Program-made: the position numbers and the translations under genes
The notes under the pieces: model-generated
Databases searched by the model: none
What the model was told of the DNA's origin: nothing
What the model saw: only the letters and a program-made list of their open reading frames with translations
Source: Piscicola geometra
Taxonomy: Eukaryota; Annelida; Clitellata; Hirudinida; Piscicolidae
DNA: 64,000 nt
NCBI GenBank assembly: GCA_943735955.1
Contig: OX030955.1
Coordinates: 6,100,269 to 6,164,268 of the forward strand
Direction: 5' to 3'
Shown here: piece by piece, positions 12,322 through 25,168 of the stretch
How positions within the stretch are numbered: position 1 is the first letter of the stretch
Layout: the number at the start of each line of letters is the position of its first letter

Positions 12322-13309
12322 GTTCGTCTTCACCGTCTTCACCGTTTTCACCGCCTTCATCGTCTTCACCGTCTTCACCGTCTTCACCGTCTTCATCGTC
12401 TTCATCGTCTTCATCGTCTTCACCGTCTTCACCGTCTTCACCGTCTTCATCGTCTTCACCGTCTTCATCGTCTTCATCGTCTTCACCGTCTTCATTGTCT
12501 TCACCGTCTTCATCGTCTTCATCGTCTTCACCGTCTTCACCGTCTTCATCGTCTTCATCGTCTTCACCGTCTTCACCGTCTTCATCGTCTTCACCGTCTT
12601 CATCGTCTTCATCGTCTTCACCGTCTTCATCGTCTTCACCGTCTTCATCGTCTTCACCGTCTTCATCGTCTTCATCGTTCGTCTTCATCGTCTCCATCGT
12701 CTTCACCGTCTTCATCGTCTTCATCGTCTTCATCGTTCGTCTTCACCGTCTTCATCGTCTTCATCGTCTTCATCGTCTTCACCGTCTTCACCGTCTTCAC
12801 CGTCTTCACCGATTTCATCGTCTTAACCGTCTTCATCGTCTTCACCGTCTTCATCGTCTTCACCGTCTTCATCGTCTTCACCGTCTTCATCGTCTTCATC
12901 GTTCGTCTTCACCGTCTTCACCGTTTTCACCGCCTTCATCGTCTTCACCGTCTTCACCGTCTTCACCGTCTTCACCGTCTTCATCGTCTTCATCGTCTTC
13001 ACCGTCTTCACCGTCTTCACCGTCTTCATCGTCTTCACCGTCTTCATCGTCTTCATCGTCTTCACCGTCTTCATTGTCTTCACCGTCTTCATCGTCTTCA
13101 TCGTCTTCACCGTCTTCACCGTCTTCATCGTCTTCACCGTCTTCACCGTCTTCATCGTCTTCACCGTCTTCATCGTCTTCACCGTCTTCATCGTCTTCAC
13201 CGTCTTCATCGTCTTCACCGTCTTCATCGTCTTCACCGTCTTCATCGTCATCACCGTCTTCATCGTCTTCACCGTCTTCATCGTCTTCACCGTCTTCATC
13301 GTCTTCATC
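12321..13309 (+). repeat. Doubled TAA-cassette module
   Basis: Intervals are 355, 58, 166 and 409 bp. Two TAA cassettes (12245 and 12824) lie only 579 bp apart here, against about 1.9 to 7.7 kb elsewhere, so the module itself was duplicated. A CGTCATCACC variant near 13247, otherwise typical of family II, appears once. Confidence 0.78.
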
Positions 13310-16300
13310 GTTCGTCTTCATCGTCTCCATCGTCTTCATCGTCTTCACCGTCTTCATCGACTTCACCGTCTTCATTGTCTTCACCGTCTTCATCGTCTTC
13401 ACCGTCTTCATCGTCTTCATCGTTCGTCTTCACCGTCTTCATCGTCTTCATCGTCTTCACCGTCTTCATCGTCTTCACCGTCTTCATCGTCTTCATCGTT
13501 CGTCTTCACCGTCTTCACCGACTTCATCGTCTTCACCGTCTTCATCGACTTCACCGTCTTCATTGTCTTCACCGTCTTCATTGTCTTCACCGTCTTCATC
13601 GTCTTCATCGTTCGTCTTCATCGTCTTCATCTTCTTCACCGTCTTCATCGTCTTCACCGTCTTCATCGTCTTCACCGTCTTCATCGTCTTCACCGTCTTC
13701 ATCGTCTTCATCGTTCGTCTTCACCGTCTTCACCGACTTCATCGTCTTCACCGTCTTCATCGTCTTCATCGTCTTCACCGTCTTCATCGTCTTCATCGTT
13801 CGTCTTCACCGTCTTCACCGACTTCATCGTCTTCACCGTCTTCATCGTTTTCACCGTCTTCATCGTCTTCATCGTTCGTCTTCACCGTCTTCACCGTCTT
13901 CATCGTCTTCATCGTCTTCACCGTCTTCACCGTCTTCATCGTCTTCATCGTCTTCACCGTCTTCACCGTCTTCACCGTCTTCATCGTCTTCACCGTCTTC
14001 ATCGTCTTCATCGTTCGTCTTCATCGTCTTCATCGTCTTCATCGTCTTCACCGTCTTCATCGTCTTCACCGTCTTCATCGTCTTCACCGTCTTCATCGTC
14101 TTCACCGTCTTCATCGTCTTCACCGTCTTCATCGTCTTCATCGTTCGTCTTCATCGTCTCCATCGTCTTCATCGTCTTCACCGTCTTCATCGTCTTCACC
14201 GTCTTCATCGTTCGTCTTCACCGTCTTCATCGACTTCACCGTCTTCATTGTCTTCACCGTCTTCATCGTCTTCACCGTCTTCATCGTCTTCATCGTTCGT
14301 CTTCACCGTCTTCACCGTCTTCATCGTCTTCACCGTCTTCATCGTCTTCACCGTCTTCATCGTCTTCATCGTTCGTCTTCACCGTCTTCACCGACTTCAT
14401 CGTCTTCACCGTCTTCATCGACTTCACCGTCTTCATTGTCTTCACCGTCTTCATTGTCTTCACCGTCTTCATCGTCTTCATCGTTCGTCTTCATCGTCTT
14501 CATCTTCTTCACCGTCTTCATCGTCTTCACCGTCTTCATCGTCTTCACCGTCTTCATCGTCTTCACCGTCTTCATCGTCTTCACCGTCTTCATCGTCTTC
14601 ACCGTCTTCATCGTTCGTCTTCACCGTCTTCACCGACTTCATCGTCTTCACCGTCTTCATCGTCTTCACCGTCTTCATCGTCTTCACCGTCTTCATCGTC
14701 TTCATCGTTCGTCTTCACCGTCTTCACCGACTTCATCGTCTTCACCGTCTTCATCGTTTTCACCGTCTTCATCGTCTTTACCGTCTTCATCGTCTTCATC
14801 GTTCGTCTTCACCGTCTTCACCGTCTTCATCGTCTTCATCGTCTTCACCGTCTTCACCGTCTTCATCGTCTTCATCGTCTTCACCGTCTTCACCGTCTTC
14901 ATCGTCTTCATCGTCTTCACCGTCTTCACCGTCTTCATCGTCTTCATCGTTCGTCTTCACCGTCTTCATCGTCTTCACCGTCTTCACCGTCTTCACCGTC
15001 TTCACCGTCTTCACCGTCTTCATCGTCTTCATCGTCTTCATCGTCTTCACCGTCTTCACCGTCTTCACCGTCTTCACCGATTTCATCGTCTTAACCGTCT
15101 TCATCGTCTTCACCGTCTTCATCGTCTTCACCGTCTTCATCGTTTTCACCGTCTTCATCGTCTTCATCGTTCGTCTTCACCGTCTTCACCGTTTTCACCG
15201 CCTTCATCGTCTTCACCGTCTTCACCGTCTTCACCGTCTTCATCGTCTTCATCGTCTTCACCGTCTTCACCGTCTTCATCGTCTTCACCGTCTTCATCGT
15301 CTTCATCGTCTTCACCGTCTTCATTGTCTTCACCGTCTTCATCGTCTTCATCGTCTTCACCGTCTTCACCGTCTTCATCGTCTTCATCGTCTTCACCGTC
15401 TTCATCGTCTTCACCGTCTTCATCGTCTTCATCGTCTTCACCGTCTTCATCGTCTTCACCGTCTTCATCGTCTTCACCGTCTTCATCGTCTTCACCGTCT
15501 TCATCGTCTTCACCGTCTTCATCGTCTTCACCGTCTTCATCGTCTTCACCGTCTTCATCGTCTTCATCGTTCGTCTTCATCGTCTTCATCGTCTTCATCG
15601 TCTTCACCGTCTTCATCGTCTTCACCGTCTTCATCGTCTTCACCGTCTTCATCGTCTTCACCGTCTTCATCGTCTTCACCGTCTTCATCGTCTTCATCGT
15701 TCGTCTTCATCGTCTCCATCGTCTTCATCGTCTCCATCGTCTTCATCGTCTTCACCGTCTTCACCGTCTTCACCGTCTTCATCGTTCGTCTTCACCGTCT
15801 TCATCGACTTCACCGTCTTCATTGTCTTCACCGTCTTCATCGTCTTCACCGTCTTCATCGTCTTCATCGTTCGTCTTCCCCGTCTTCACCGTCTTCATCG
15901 TCTTCACCGTCTTCATCGTCTTCACCGTCTTCATCGTCTTCATCGTTCGTCTTCACCGTCTTCACCGACTTCATCGTCTTCACCGTCTTCATCGACTTCA
16001 CCGTCTTCATTGTCTTCACCGTCTTCATTGTCTTCACCGTCTTCATCGTCTTCATCGTTCGTCTTCATCGTCTTCATCTTCTTCACCGTCTTCATCGTCT
16101 TCACCGTCTTCATCGTCTTCACCGTCTTCATCGTCTTCACCGTCTTCATCGTCTTCACCGTCTTCATCGTCTTCACCGTCTTCATCGTCTTCATCGTTCG
16201 TCTTCACCGTCTTCACCGACTTCATCGTCTTCACCGTCTTCATCGTCTTCACCGTCTTCATCGTCTTCACCGTCTTCATCGTCTTCATCGTTCGTCTTCA

Positions 16301-16625
16301 CCGTCTTCACCGACTTCATCGTCTTCACCGTCTTCATCGTTTTCACCGTCTTCATCGTCTTCACCGTCTTCATCGTTCGTCTTCACCGTCTTCACCGTCT
16401 TCATCGTCTTCATCGTCTTCACCGTCTTCACCGTCTTCATCGTCTTCATCGTCTTCACCGTCTTCACCGTCTTCACCGTCTTCATCGTCTTCACCGTCTT
16501 CATCGTCTTCATCGTTCGTCTTCATCGTCTTCATCGTCTTCATCGTCTTCACCGTCTTCATCGTCTTCACCGTCTTCATCGTCTTCACCGTCTTCATCGT
16601 CTTCACCGTCTTCATCGTCTTCATC
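13309..16625 (+). repeat. 3.3-kb tandem duplication, copy 1
   Basis: Intervals include 112, 76, 112, 103, 85, 76, 139, 130, 67, 85, 76, 112, 130, 94, 94, 148, 220, 400, 130, 85, 85, 76, 112, 139, 94, 85, 139, 112. The same order recurs about 3316 bp downstream. It holds two core HORs, one with the alternating tract contracted to 103 bp, one TAA-cassette module and part of a third HOR. Copy-specific changes include TTCCCCG near 15879 and CGTCTTTACC near 14775, the latter shared with copy 2. Confidence 0.88.
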
Positions 16626-19600
16626 GTTCGTCTTCATCGTCTCCATCGTCTTCATCGTCTTCACCGTCTTCATCGACTTCACCGTCTTCATTGTCTTCAC
16701 CGTCTTCATCGTCTTCACCGTCTTCATCGTCTTCATCGTTCGTCTTCACCGTCTTCATCGTCTTCATCGTCTTCACCGTCTTCATCGTCTTCACCGTCTT
16801 CATCGTCTTCATCGTTCGTCTTCACCGTCTTCACCGACTTCATCGTCTTCACCGTCTTCATCGACTTCACCGTCTTCATTGTCTTCACCGTCTTCATTGT
16901 CTTCACCGTCTTCATCGTCTTCATCGTTCGTCTTCATCGTCTTCATCTTCTTCACCGTCTTCATCGTCTTCACCGTCTTCATCGTCTTCACCGTCTTCAT
17001 CGTCTTCACCGTCTTCATCGTCTTCATCGTTCGTCTTCACCGTCTTCACCGACTTCATCGTCTTCACCGTCTTCATCGTCTTCATCGTCTTCACCGTCTT
17101 CATCGTCTTCATCGTTCGTCTTCACCGTCTTCACCGACTTCATCGTCTTCACCGTCTTCATCGTTTTCACCGTCTTCATCGTCTTCATCGTTCGTCTTCA
17201 CCGTCTTCACCGTCTTCATCGTCTTCATCGTCTTCACCGTCTTCACCGTCTTCATCGTCTTCATCGTCTTCACCGTCTTCACCGTCTTCACCGTCTTCAT
17301 CGTCTTCACCGTCTTCATCGTCTTCATCGTTCGTCTTCATCGTCTTCATCGTCTTCATCGTCTTCACCGTCTTCATCGTCTTCACCGTCTTCATCGTCTT
17401 CACCGTCTTCATCGTCTTCACCGTCTTCATCGTCTTCACCGTCTTCATCGTCTTCATCGTTCGTCTTCATCGTCTCCATCGTCTTCATCGTCTTCACCGT
17501 CTTCATCGTCTTCACAGTCTTCATCGTTCGTCTTCACCGTCTTCATCGACTTCACCGTCTTCATTGTCTTCACCGTCTTCATCGTCTTCACCGTCTTCAT
17601 CGTCTTCATCGTTCGTCTTCACCGTCTTCACCGTCTTCATCGTCTTCACCGTCTTCATCGTCTTCACCGTCTTCATCGTCTTCATCGTTCGTCTTCACCG
17701 TCTTCACCGACTTCATCGTCTTCACCGTCTTCATCGACTTCACCGTCTTCATTGTCTTCACCGTCTTCATTGTCTTCACCGTCTTCATCGTTCGTCTTCA
17801 TCGTCTTCATCTTCTTCACCGTCTTCATCGTCTTCACCGTCTTCATCGTCTTCACCGTCTTCATCGTCTTCACCGTCTTCATCGTCTTCACCGTCTTCAT
17901 CGTCTTCACCGTCTTCATCGTTCGTCTTCACCGTCTTCACCGACTTCATCGTCTTCACCGTCTTCATCGTCTTCACCGTCTTCATCGTCTTCACCGTCTT
18001 CATCGTCTTCATCGTTCGTCTTCACCGTCTTCACCGACTTCATCGTCTTCACCGTCTTCATCGTTTTCACCGTCTTCATCGTCTTTACCGTCTTCATCGT
18101 CTTCATCGTTCGTCTTCACCGTCTTCACCGTCTTCATCGTCTTCATCGTCTTCACCGTCTTCACCGTCTTCATCGTCTTCATCGTCTTCACCGTCTTCAC
18201 CGTCTTCACCGTCTTCATCGTCTTCATCGTCTTCACCGTCTTCACCGTCTTCATCGTCTTCATCGTTCGTCTTCACCGTCTTCATCGTCTTCACCGTCTT
18301 CACCGTCTTCACCGTCTTCACCGTCTTCACCGTCTTCATCGTCTTCATCGTCTTCATCGTCTTCACCGTCTTCACCGTCTTCACCGTCTTCACCGATTTC
18401 ATCGTCTTAACCGTCTTCATCGTCTTCACCGTCTTCATCGTCTTCACCGTCTTCATCGTTTTCACCGTCTTCATCGTCTTCATCGTTCGTCTTCACCGTC
18501 TTCACCGTTTTCACCGCCTTCATCGTCTTCAACGTCTTCACCGTCTTCACCGTCTTCATCGTCTTCACCGTCTTCACCGTCTTCATCGTCTTCACCGTCT
18601 TCATCGTCTTCACCGTCTTCATCGTCTTCATTGTCTTCACCGTCTTCATCGTCTTCATCGTCTTCACCGTCTTCACCGTCTTCATCGTCTTCATCGTCTT
18701 CACCGTCTTCATCGTCTTCACCGTCTTCATCGTCTTCATCGTCTTCACCGTCTTCATCGTCTTCACCGTCTTCATCGTCTTCACCGTCTTCATCGTCTTC
18801 ACCGTCTTCATCGTCTTCACCGTCTTCATCGTCTTCACCGTCTTCATCGTCTTCACCGTCTTCATCGTCTTCATCGTTCGTCTTCATCGTCTTCATCGTC
18901 TTCATCGTCTTCACCGTCTTCATCGTCTTCACCGTCTTCATCGTCTTCACCGTCTTCATCGTCTTCACCGTCTTCATCGTCTTCACCGTCTTCATCGTCT
19001 TCACCGTCTTCATCGTCTTCATCGTTCGTCTTCATCGTCTCCATCGTCTTCATCGTCTCCATCGTCTTCATCGTCTTCACCGTCTTCACCGTCTTCACCG
19101 TCTTCATCGTTCGTCTTCACCGTCTTCATCGACTTCACCGTCTTCATTGTCTTCACCGTCTTCATCGTCTTCACCGTCTTCATCGTCTTCATCGTTCGTC
19201 TTCACCGTCTTCACCGTCTTCATCGTCTTCACCGTCTTCATCGTCTTCATCGTTCGTCTTCACCGTCTTCACCGACTTCATCGTCTTCACCGTCTTCATC
19301 GACTTCACCGTCTTCATTGTCTTCACCGTCTTCATTGTCTTCACCGTCTTCATCGTCTTCATCGTTCGTCTTCATCGTCTTCATCTTCTTCACCGTCTTC
19401 ATCGTCTTCACCGTCTTCATCGTCTTCACCGTCTTCATCGTCTTCACCGTCTTCATCGTCTTCACCGTCTTCATCGTCTTCACCGTCTTCATCGTCTTCA
19501 CCGTCTTCATCGTCTTCATCGTTCGTCTTCACCGTCTTCACCGACTTCATCGTCTTCACCGTCTTCATCGTCTTCACCGTCTTCATCGTCTTCACCGTCT

Positions 19601-19950
19601 TCATCGTCTTCATCGTTCGTCTTCACCGTCTTCACCGACTTCATCGTCTTCACCGTCTTCATCGTTTTCACCGTCTTCATCGTCTTCACCGTCTTCATCG
19701 TTCGTCTTCACCGTCTTCACCGTCTTCATCGTCTTCATCGTCTTCACCGTCTTCACCGTCTTCATCGTCTTCATCGTCTTCACCGTCTTCACCGTCTTCA
19801 CCGTCTTCATCGTCTTCACCGTCTTCATCGTCTTCATCGTTCGTCTTCATCGTCTTCATCGTCTTCATCGTCTTCACCGTCTTCATCGTCTTCACCGTCT
19901 TCATCGTCTTCACCGTCTTCATCGTCTTCACCGTCTTCATCGTCTTCATC
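16625..19950 (+). repeat. 3.3-kb tandem duplication, copy 2
   Basis: Markers follow copy 1 at +3316 to 17686, then +3307 to 19363, then +3325 to 19950. The steps are one monomer lost and later two gained. The rare CGTCTTTACC variant recurs at about 18082. Copy-specific changes are a CACAGTC near 17514, a CAACGTC near 18531, and a 391-bp rather than 400-bp cassette interval. Confidence 0.88.
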
Positions 19951-20016
19951 GTTCGTCTTCATCGTCTCCATCGTCTTCATCGTTTTCACCGTCTTCATCG
20001 TCTTCACCGTCTTCAT

Positions 20017-21634
20017 CGTTCGTCTTCACCGTCTTCATCGACTTCACCGTCTTCATTGTCTTCACCGTCTTCATCGTCTTCACCGTCTTCATCGTCTTCA
20101 TCGTTCGTCTTCACCGTCTTCACCGTCTTCATCGTCTTCACCGTCTTCATCGTCTTCACCGTCTTCATCGTCTTCATCGTTCGTCTTCACCGTCTTCACC
20201 GACTTCATCGTCTTCACCGTCTTCATCGACTTCACCGTCTTCATTGTCTTCACCGTCTTCATTGTCTTCACCGTCTTCATCGTCTTCATCGTTCGTCTTC
20301 ATCGTCTTCATCTTCTTCACCGTCTTCATCGTCTTCACCGTCTTCATCGTCTTCACCGTCTTCATCGTCTTCACCGTCTTCATCGTCTTCACCGTCTTCA
20401 TCGTCTTCACCGTCTTCATCGTCTTCACCGTCTTCATCGTCTTCACCGTCTTCATCGTCTTCACCGTCTTCATCGTCTTCATCGTTCGTCTTCACCGTCT
20501 TCACCGACTTCATCGTCTTCACCGTCTTCATCGTCTTCACCGTCTTCATCGTCTTCACCGTCTTCATCGTCTTCATCGTTCGTCTTCACCGTCTTCACCG
20601 ACTTCATCGTCTTCACCGTCTTCATCGTTTTCACCGTCTTCATCGTCTTCACCGTCTTCATCGTCTTCATCGTTCGTCTTCACCGTCTTCACCGTCTTCA
20701 TCGTCTTCATCGTCTTCACCGTCTTCATCGTCTTCACCGTCTTCACCGTCTTCACCGTCTTCACCGTCTTCATCGTCTTCATCGTCTTCATCGTCTTCAC
20801 CGTCTTCACCGTCTTCATCGTCTTCACCGTCTTCATCGTCTTCACCGTCTTCATCGTCTTCACCGTCTTCATCGTCTTCATCGTTCGTCTTCATCGTCTT
20901 CATCGTCTTCACCGTCTTCATCGTCTTCACCGTCTCCATCGTCTTCATCGTCTTCACCGTCTTCATCGTCTTCACCGTCTTCATCGTTCGTCTTCACCGT
21001 CTTCATCGACTTCACCGTCTTCATTGTCTTCACCGTCTTCATCGTCTTCACCGTCTTCATCGTCTTCATCGTTCGTCTTCACCGTCTTCACCGTCTTCAT
21101 CGTCTTCACCGTCTTCATCGTCTTCACCGTCTTCATCGTCTTCACCGTCTTCATCGTCTTCACCGTCTTCATCGTCTTCATCGTTCGTCTTCATCGTCTC
21201 CATCGTCTTCATCGTCTTCACCGTCTTCATCGTCTTCACCGTCTTCATCGTTCGTCTTCACCGTCTTCATCGACTTCACCGTCTTCATTGTCTTCACCGT
21301 CTTCATCGTCTTCACCGTCTTCATCGTCTTCATCGTTCGTCTTCACCGTCTTCACCGACTTCATCGTCTTCACCGTCTTCATCGACTTCACCGTCTTCAT
21401 TGTCTTCACCGTCTTCATTGTCTTCACCGTCTTCACCGTCTTCATCGTCTTCATCGTTCGTCTTCATCGTCTTCATCGTCTTCATCGTCTTCACCGTCTT
21501 CATCGTCTTCACCGTCTTCATCGTCTTCACCGTCTTCATCGTCTTCACCGTCTTCATCGTCTTCATCGTTCGTCTTCATCGTCTCCATCGTCTTCATCGT
21601 CTTCACCGTCTTCATCGTCTTCACCGTCTTCATC
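20017..21634 (+). repeat. 1617-bp repeat, copy 1
   Basis: Intervals are 85, 76, 112, 193, 94, 94, 211, 103, 85, 112, 67, 85, 121, 112 and 67 bp. The first seven recur 1617 bp later. The second half (20882-21634) is a run of truncated core HORs that repeatedly restart with the CGACTTC/ATTGTC signature, showing nested amplification of the HOR start. Confidence 0.85.
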
Positions 21635-22678
21635 GTTCGTCTTCACCGTCTTCATCGACTTCACCGTCTTCATTGTCTTCACCGTCTTCATCGTCTTCAC
21701 CGTCTTCATCGTCTTCATCGTTCGTCTTCACCGTCTTCACCGTCTTCATCGTCTTCACCGTCTTCATCGTCTTCACCGTCTTCATCGTCTTCATCGTTCG
21801 TCTTCACCGTCTTCACCGACTTCATCGTCTTCACCGTCTTCATCGACTTCACCGTCTTCATTGTCTTCACCGTCTTCATTGTCTTCACCGTCTTCATCGT
21901 CTTCATCGTTCGTCTTCATCGTCTTCATCTTCTTCACCGTCTTCATCGTCTTCACCGTCTTCATCGTCTTCACCGTCTTCATCGTCTTCACCGTCTTCAT
22001 CGTCTTCACCGTCTTCATCGTCTTCACCGTCTTCATCGTCTTCACCGTCTTCATCGTCTTCACCGTCTTCATCGTCTTCACCGTCTTCATCGTCTTCATC
22101 GTTCGTCTTCACCGTCTTCACCGACTTCATCGTCTTCACCGTCTTCATCGTCTTCACCGTCTTCATCGTCTTCACCGTCTTCATCGTCTTCATCGTTCGT
22201 CTTCACCGTCTTCACCGACTTCATCGTCTTCACCGTCTTCATCGTTTTCACCGTCTTCATCGTCTTCACCGTCTTCATCGTCTTCATCGTTCGTCTTCAC
22301 CGTCTTCACCGTCTTCATCGTCTTCATCGTCTTCACCGTCTTCATCGTCTTCACCGTCTTCACCGTCTTCACCGTCTTCACCGTCTTCATCGTCTTCATC
22401 GTCTTCATCGTCTTCACCGTCTTCACCGTCTTCATCGTCTTCACCGTCTTCATCGTCTTCACCGTCTTCATCGTCTTCACCGTCTTCATCGTCTTCATCG
22501 TTCGTCTTCATCGTCTTCATCGTCTTCATCGTCTTCACCGTCTTCATCGTCTTCACCGTCTTCATCGTCTTCACCGTCTTCATCGTCTTCACCGTCTTCA
22601 TCGTCTTCATCGTTCGTCTTCATCGTCTCCATCGTCTTCATCGTCTTCACCGTCTTCATCGTCTTCACCGTCTTCATC
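21634..22678 (+). repeat. 1617-bp repeat, copy 2 and complete 1044-bp core HOR
   Basis: Intervals are 85, 76, 112, 193, 94, 94, 211, 112 and 67 bp. Nine intervals sum to 1044, a multiple of 9, so monomer phase is restored after one full HOR. The first five (85, 76, 112, 193, 94) are repeated at 27629, offset 5995 bp. Confidence 0.86.
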
Positions 22679-25168
22679 GTTCGTCTTCACCGTCTTCATC
22701 GACTTCACCGTCTTCATTGTCTTCACCGTCTTCATCGTCTTCACCGTCTTCATCGTCTTCATCGTTCGTCTTCACCGTCTTCACCGTCTTCATCGTCTTC
22801 ACCGTCTTCATCGTCTTCACCGTCTTCATCGTCTTCATCGTTCGTCTTCACCGTCTTCACCGACTTCATCGTCTTCACCGTCTTCATCGACTTCATCGTC
22901 TTCATCTTCTTCACCGTCTTCATCGTCTTCACCGTCTTCATCGTCTTCACCGTCTTCATCGTCTTCACCGTCTTCATCGTCTTCACCGTCTTCATCGTCT
23001 TCACCGTCTTCATCGTCTTCACCGTCTTCATCGTCTTCACCGTCTTCATCGTCTTCACCGTCTTCATCGTCTTCATCGTTCGTCTTCACCGTCTTCACCG
23101 ACTTCATCGTCTTCACCGTCTTCATCGTCTTCACCGTCTTCATCGTCTTCACCGTCTTCATCGTCTTCATCGTTCGTCTTCACCGTCTTCACCGACTTCA
23201 TCGTCTTCACCGTCTTCATCGTTTTCACCGTCTTCATCGTCTTCACCGTCTTCATCGTCTTCATCGTTCGTCTTCACCGTCTTCACCGTCTTCATCGTCT
23301 TCATCGTCTTCACCGTCTTCATCGTCTTCACCGTCTTCACCGTCTTCACCGTCTTCACCGTCTTCATCGTCTTCATCGTCTTCATCGTCTTCACCGTCTT
23401 CACCGTCTTCATCGTCTTCACCGTCTTCATCGTCTTCACCGTCTTCATCGTCTTCATCGTTCGTCTTCATCGTCTTCATCGTCTTCACCGTCTTCATCGT
23501 CTTCACCGTCTTCATCGTTCGTCTTCGCCGTCTTCATCGTCTTCATTGTCTTCATCGTTTTCATCGTCTTCACCGTCTTCATCGTCTTCATCGTTCGTCT
23601 TCATCGTCTTCATCTTCTTCACCGTCTTCATCGTCTTCACCGTCTTCATCGTCTTCACCGTCTTCATCGACTTCACCGTCTTCATTGTCTTCACCGTCTT
23701 CATTGTCTTCACCGTCTTCATCGTCTTCATCGTTCGTCTTCATCGTCTTCATCTTCTTCACCGTCTTCAACGTCTTCACCGTCTTCATCGTCTTCACCGT
23801 CTTCATCGTCTTCACCGTCTTCATCGTCTTCACCGTCTTCATCGTCTTCACCGTCTTCATCGTCTTCACCGTCTTCATCGTCTTCACCGTCTTCATCGTC
23901 TTCACCGTCTTCATCGTCTTCATCGTTCGTCTTCACCGTCTTCACCGACTTCATCGTCTTCACCGTCTTCATCGTCTTCACCGTCTTCATCGTCTTCACC
24001 GTCTTCATCGTCTTCATCGTTCGTCTTCACCGTCTTCACCGACTTCATCGTCTTCACCGTCTTCATCGTTTTCACCGTCTTCATCGTCTTCACCGTCTTC
24101 ATCGTCTTCATCGTTCGTCTTCACCGTCTTCACCGTCTTCATCGTCTTCATCGTCTTCACCGTCTTCACCGTCTTCACCGTCTTCATCGTCTTCACCGTC
24201 TTCACCGTCTTCACCGTCTTCACCGTCTTCATCGTCTTCATCGTCTTCATCGTCTTCACCGTCTTCACCGTCTTCATCGTCTTCACCGTCTTCATCGTCT
24301 TCACCGTCTTCATCGTCTTCATCGTTCGTCTTCATCGTCTTCATCGTCTTCATCGTCTTCACCGTCTTCATCGTCTTCACCGTCTTCATCGTTCGTCTTC
24401 GCCGTCTTCATCGTCTTCACCGTCTTCATCGTTTTCATCGTCTTCACCGTCTTCATCGTCTTCATCGTTCGTCTTCATCGTCTTCATCGTCTTCACCGTC
24501 TTCATCGTCTTCATCGTCTTTATCGTTCGTCTTCACCGTCTTCACCGTCTTCACCGTCTTCATCGTCTTCACCGTCTTCATCGTCTTCATCGTTCGTCTT
24601 CACCGTCTTCATCGTCTTCATCGTCTTCATCGTCTTCACCGTCTTCATCGTCTTCATCGTTCGTCTTCATCGTCTCCATCGTCTTCATCGTCTTCACCGT
24701 CTTCATCGTCTTCACCGTCTTCATCGTTCGTCTTCACCGTCTTCATCGACTTCACCGTCTTCATTGTCTTCACCGTCTTCATCGTCTTCACCGTCTTCAT
24801 CGTCTTCATCGTTCGTCTTCACCGTCTTCACCGTCTTCATCGTCTTCACCGTCTTCATCGTCTTCACCGTCTTCATCGTCTTCACCGTCTTCATCGTCTT
24901 CATCGTTCGTCTTCACCGTCTTCACCGTCTTCACCGTCTTCATCGTCTTCACCGTCTTCATCGTCTTCATCGTTCGTCTTCATCGTCTTCATCGTCTTCA
25001 TCGTCTTCACCGTCTTCATCGTCTTCACCGTCTTCATCGTCTTCACCGTCTTCATCGTCTTCACCGTCTTCATCGTCTTCACCGTCTTCATCGTCTTCAT
25101 CGTTCGTCTTCATCGTCTCCATCGTCTTCATCGTCTTCACCGTCTTCATCGTCTTCACCGTCTTCATC
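22678..25168 (+). repeat. Rearranged family I segment
   Basis: Core HORs are broken here. A 238-bp interval at 22839 fuses the 112-bp and alternating-tract intervals, with CGACTTC running directly into CATCTTCTTC, so one marker and the ATTGTC units were deleted. Short restarts follow at 23516, 23592, 24390, 24466, 24524 and 24591. Two markers are followed by TCTTCGCCG (23516 and 24390), which recurs at 28543. The 24390-25168 part has mostly 58 to 94 bp intervals. Confidence 0.8.

Noticed and set aside
2904..18410. 5168-codon + strand open frame, and those at 1993-5322, 3092-12247, 6802-9513, 16010-26062 and 26978-33862
   Set aside because: Same cause. Most end at the shared TAA cassette, and they overlap one another in different frames over identical satellite.
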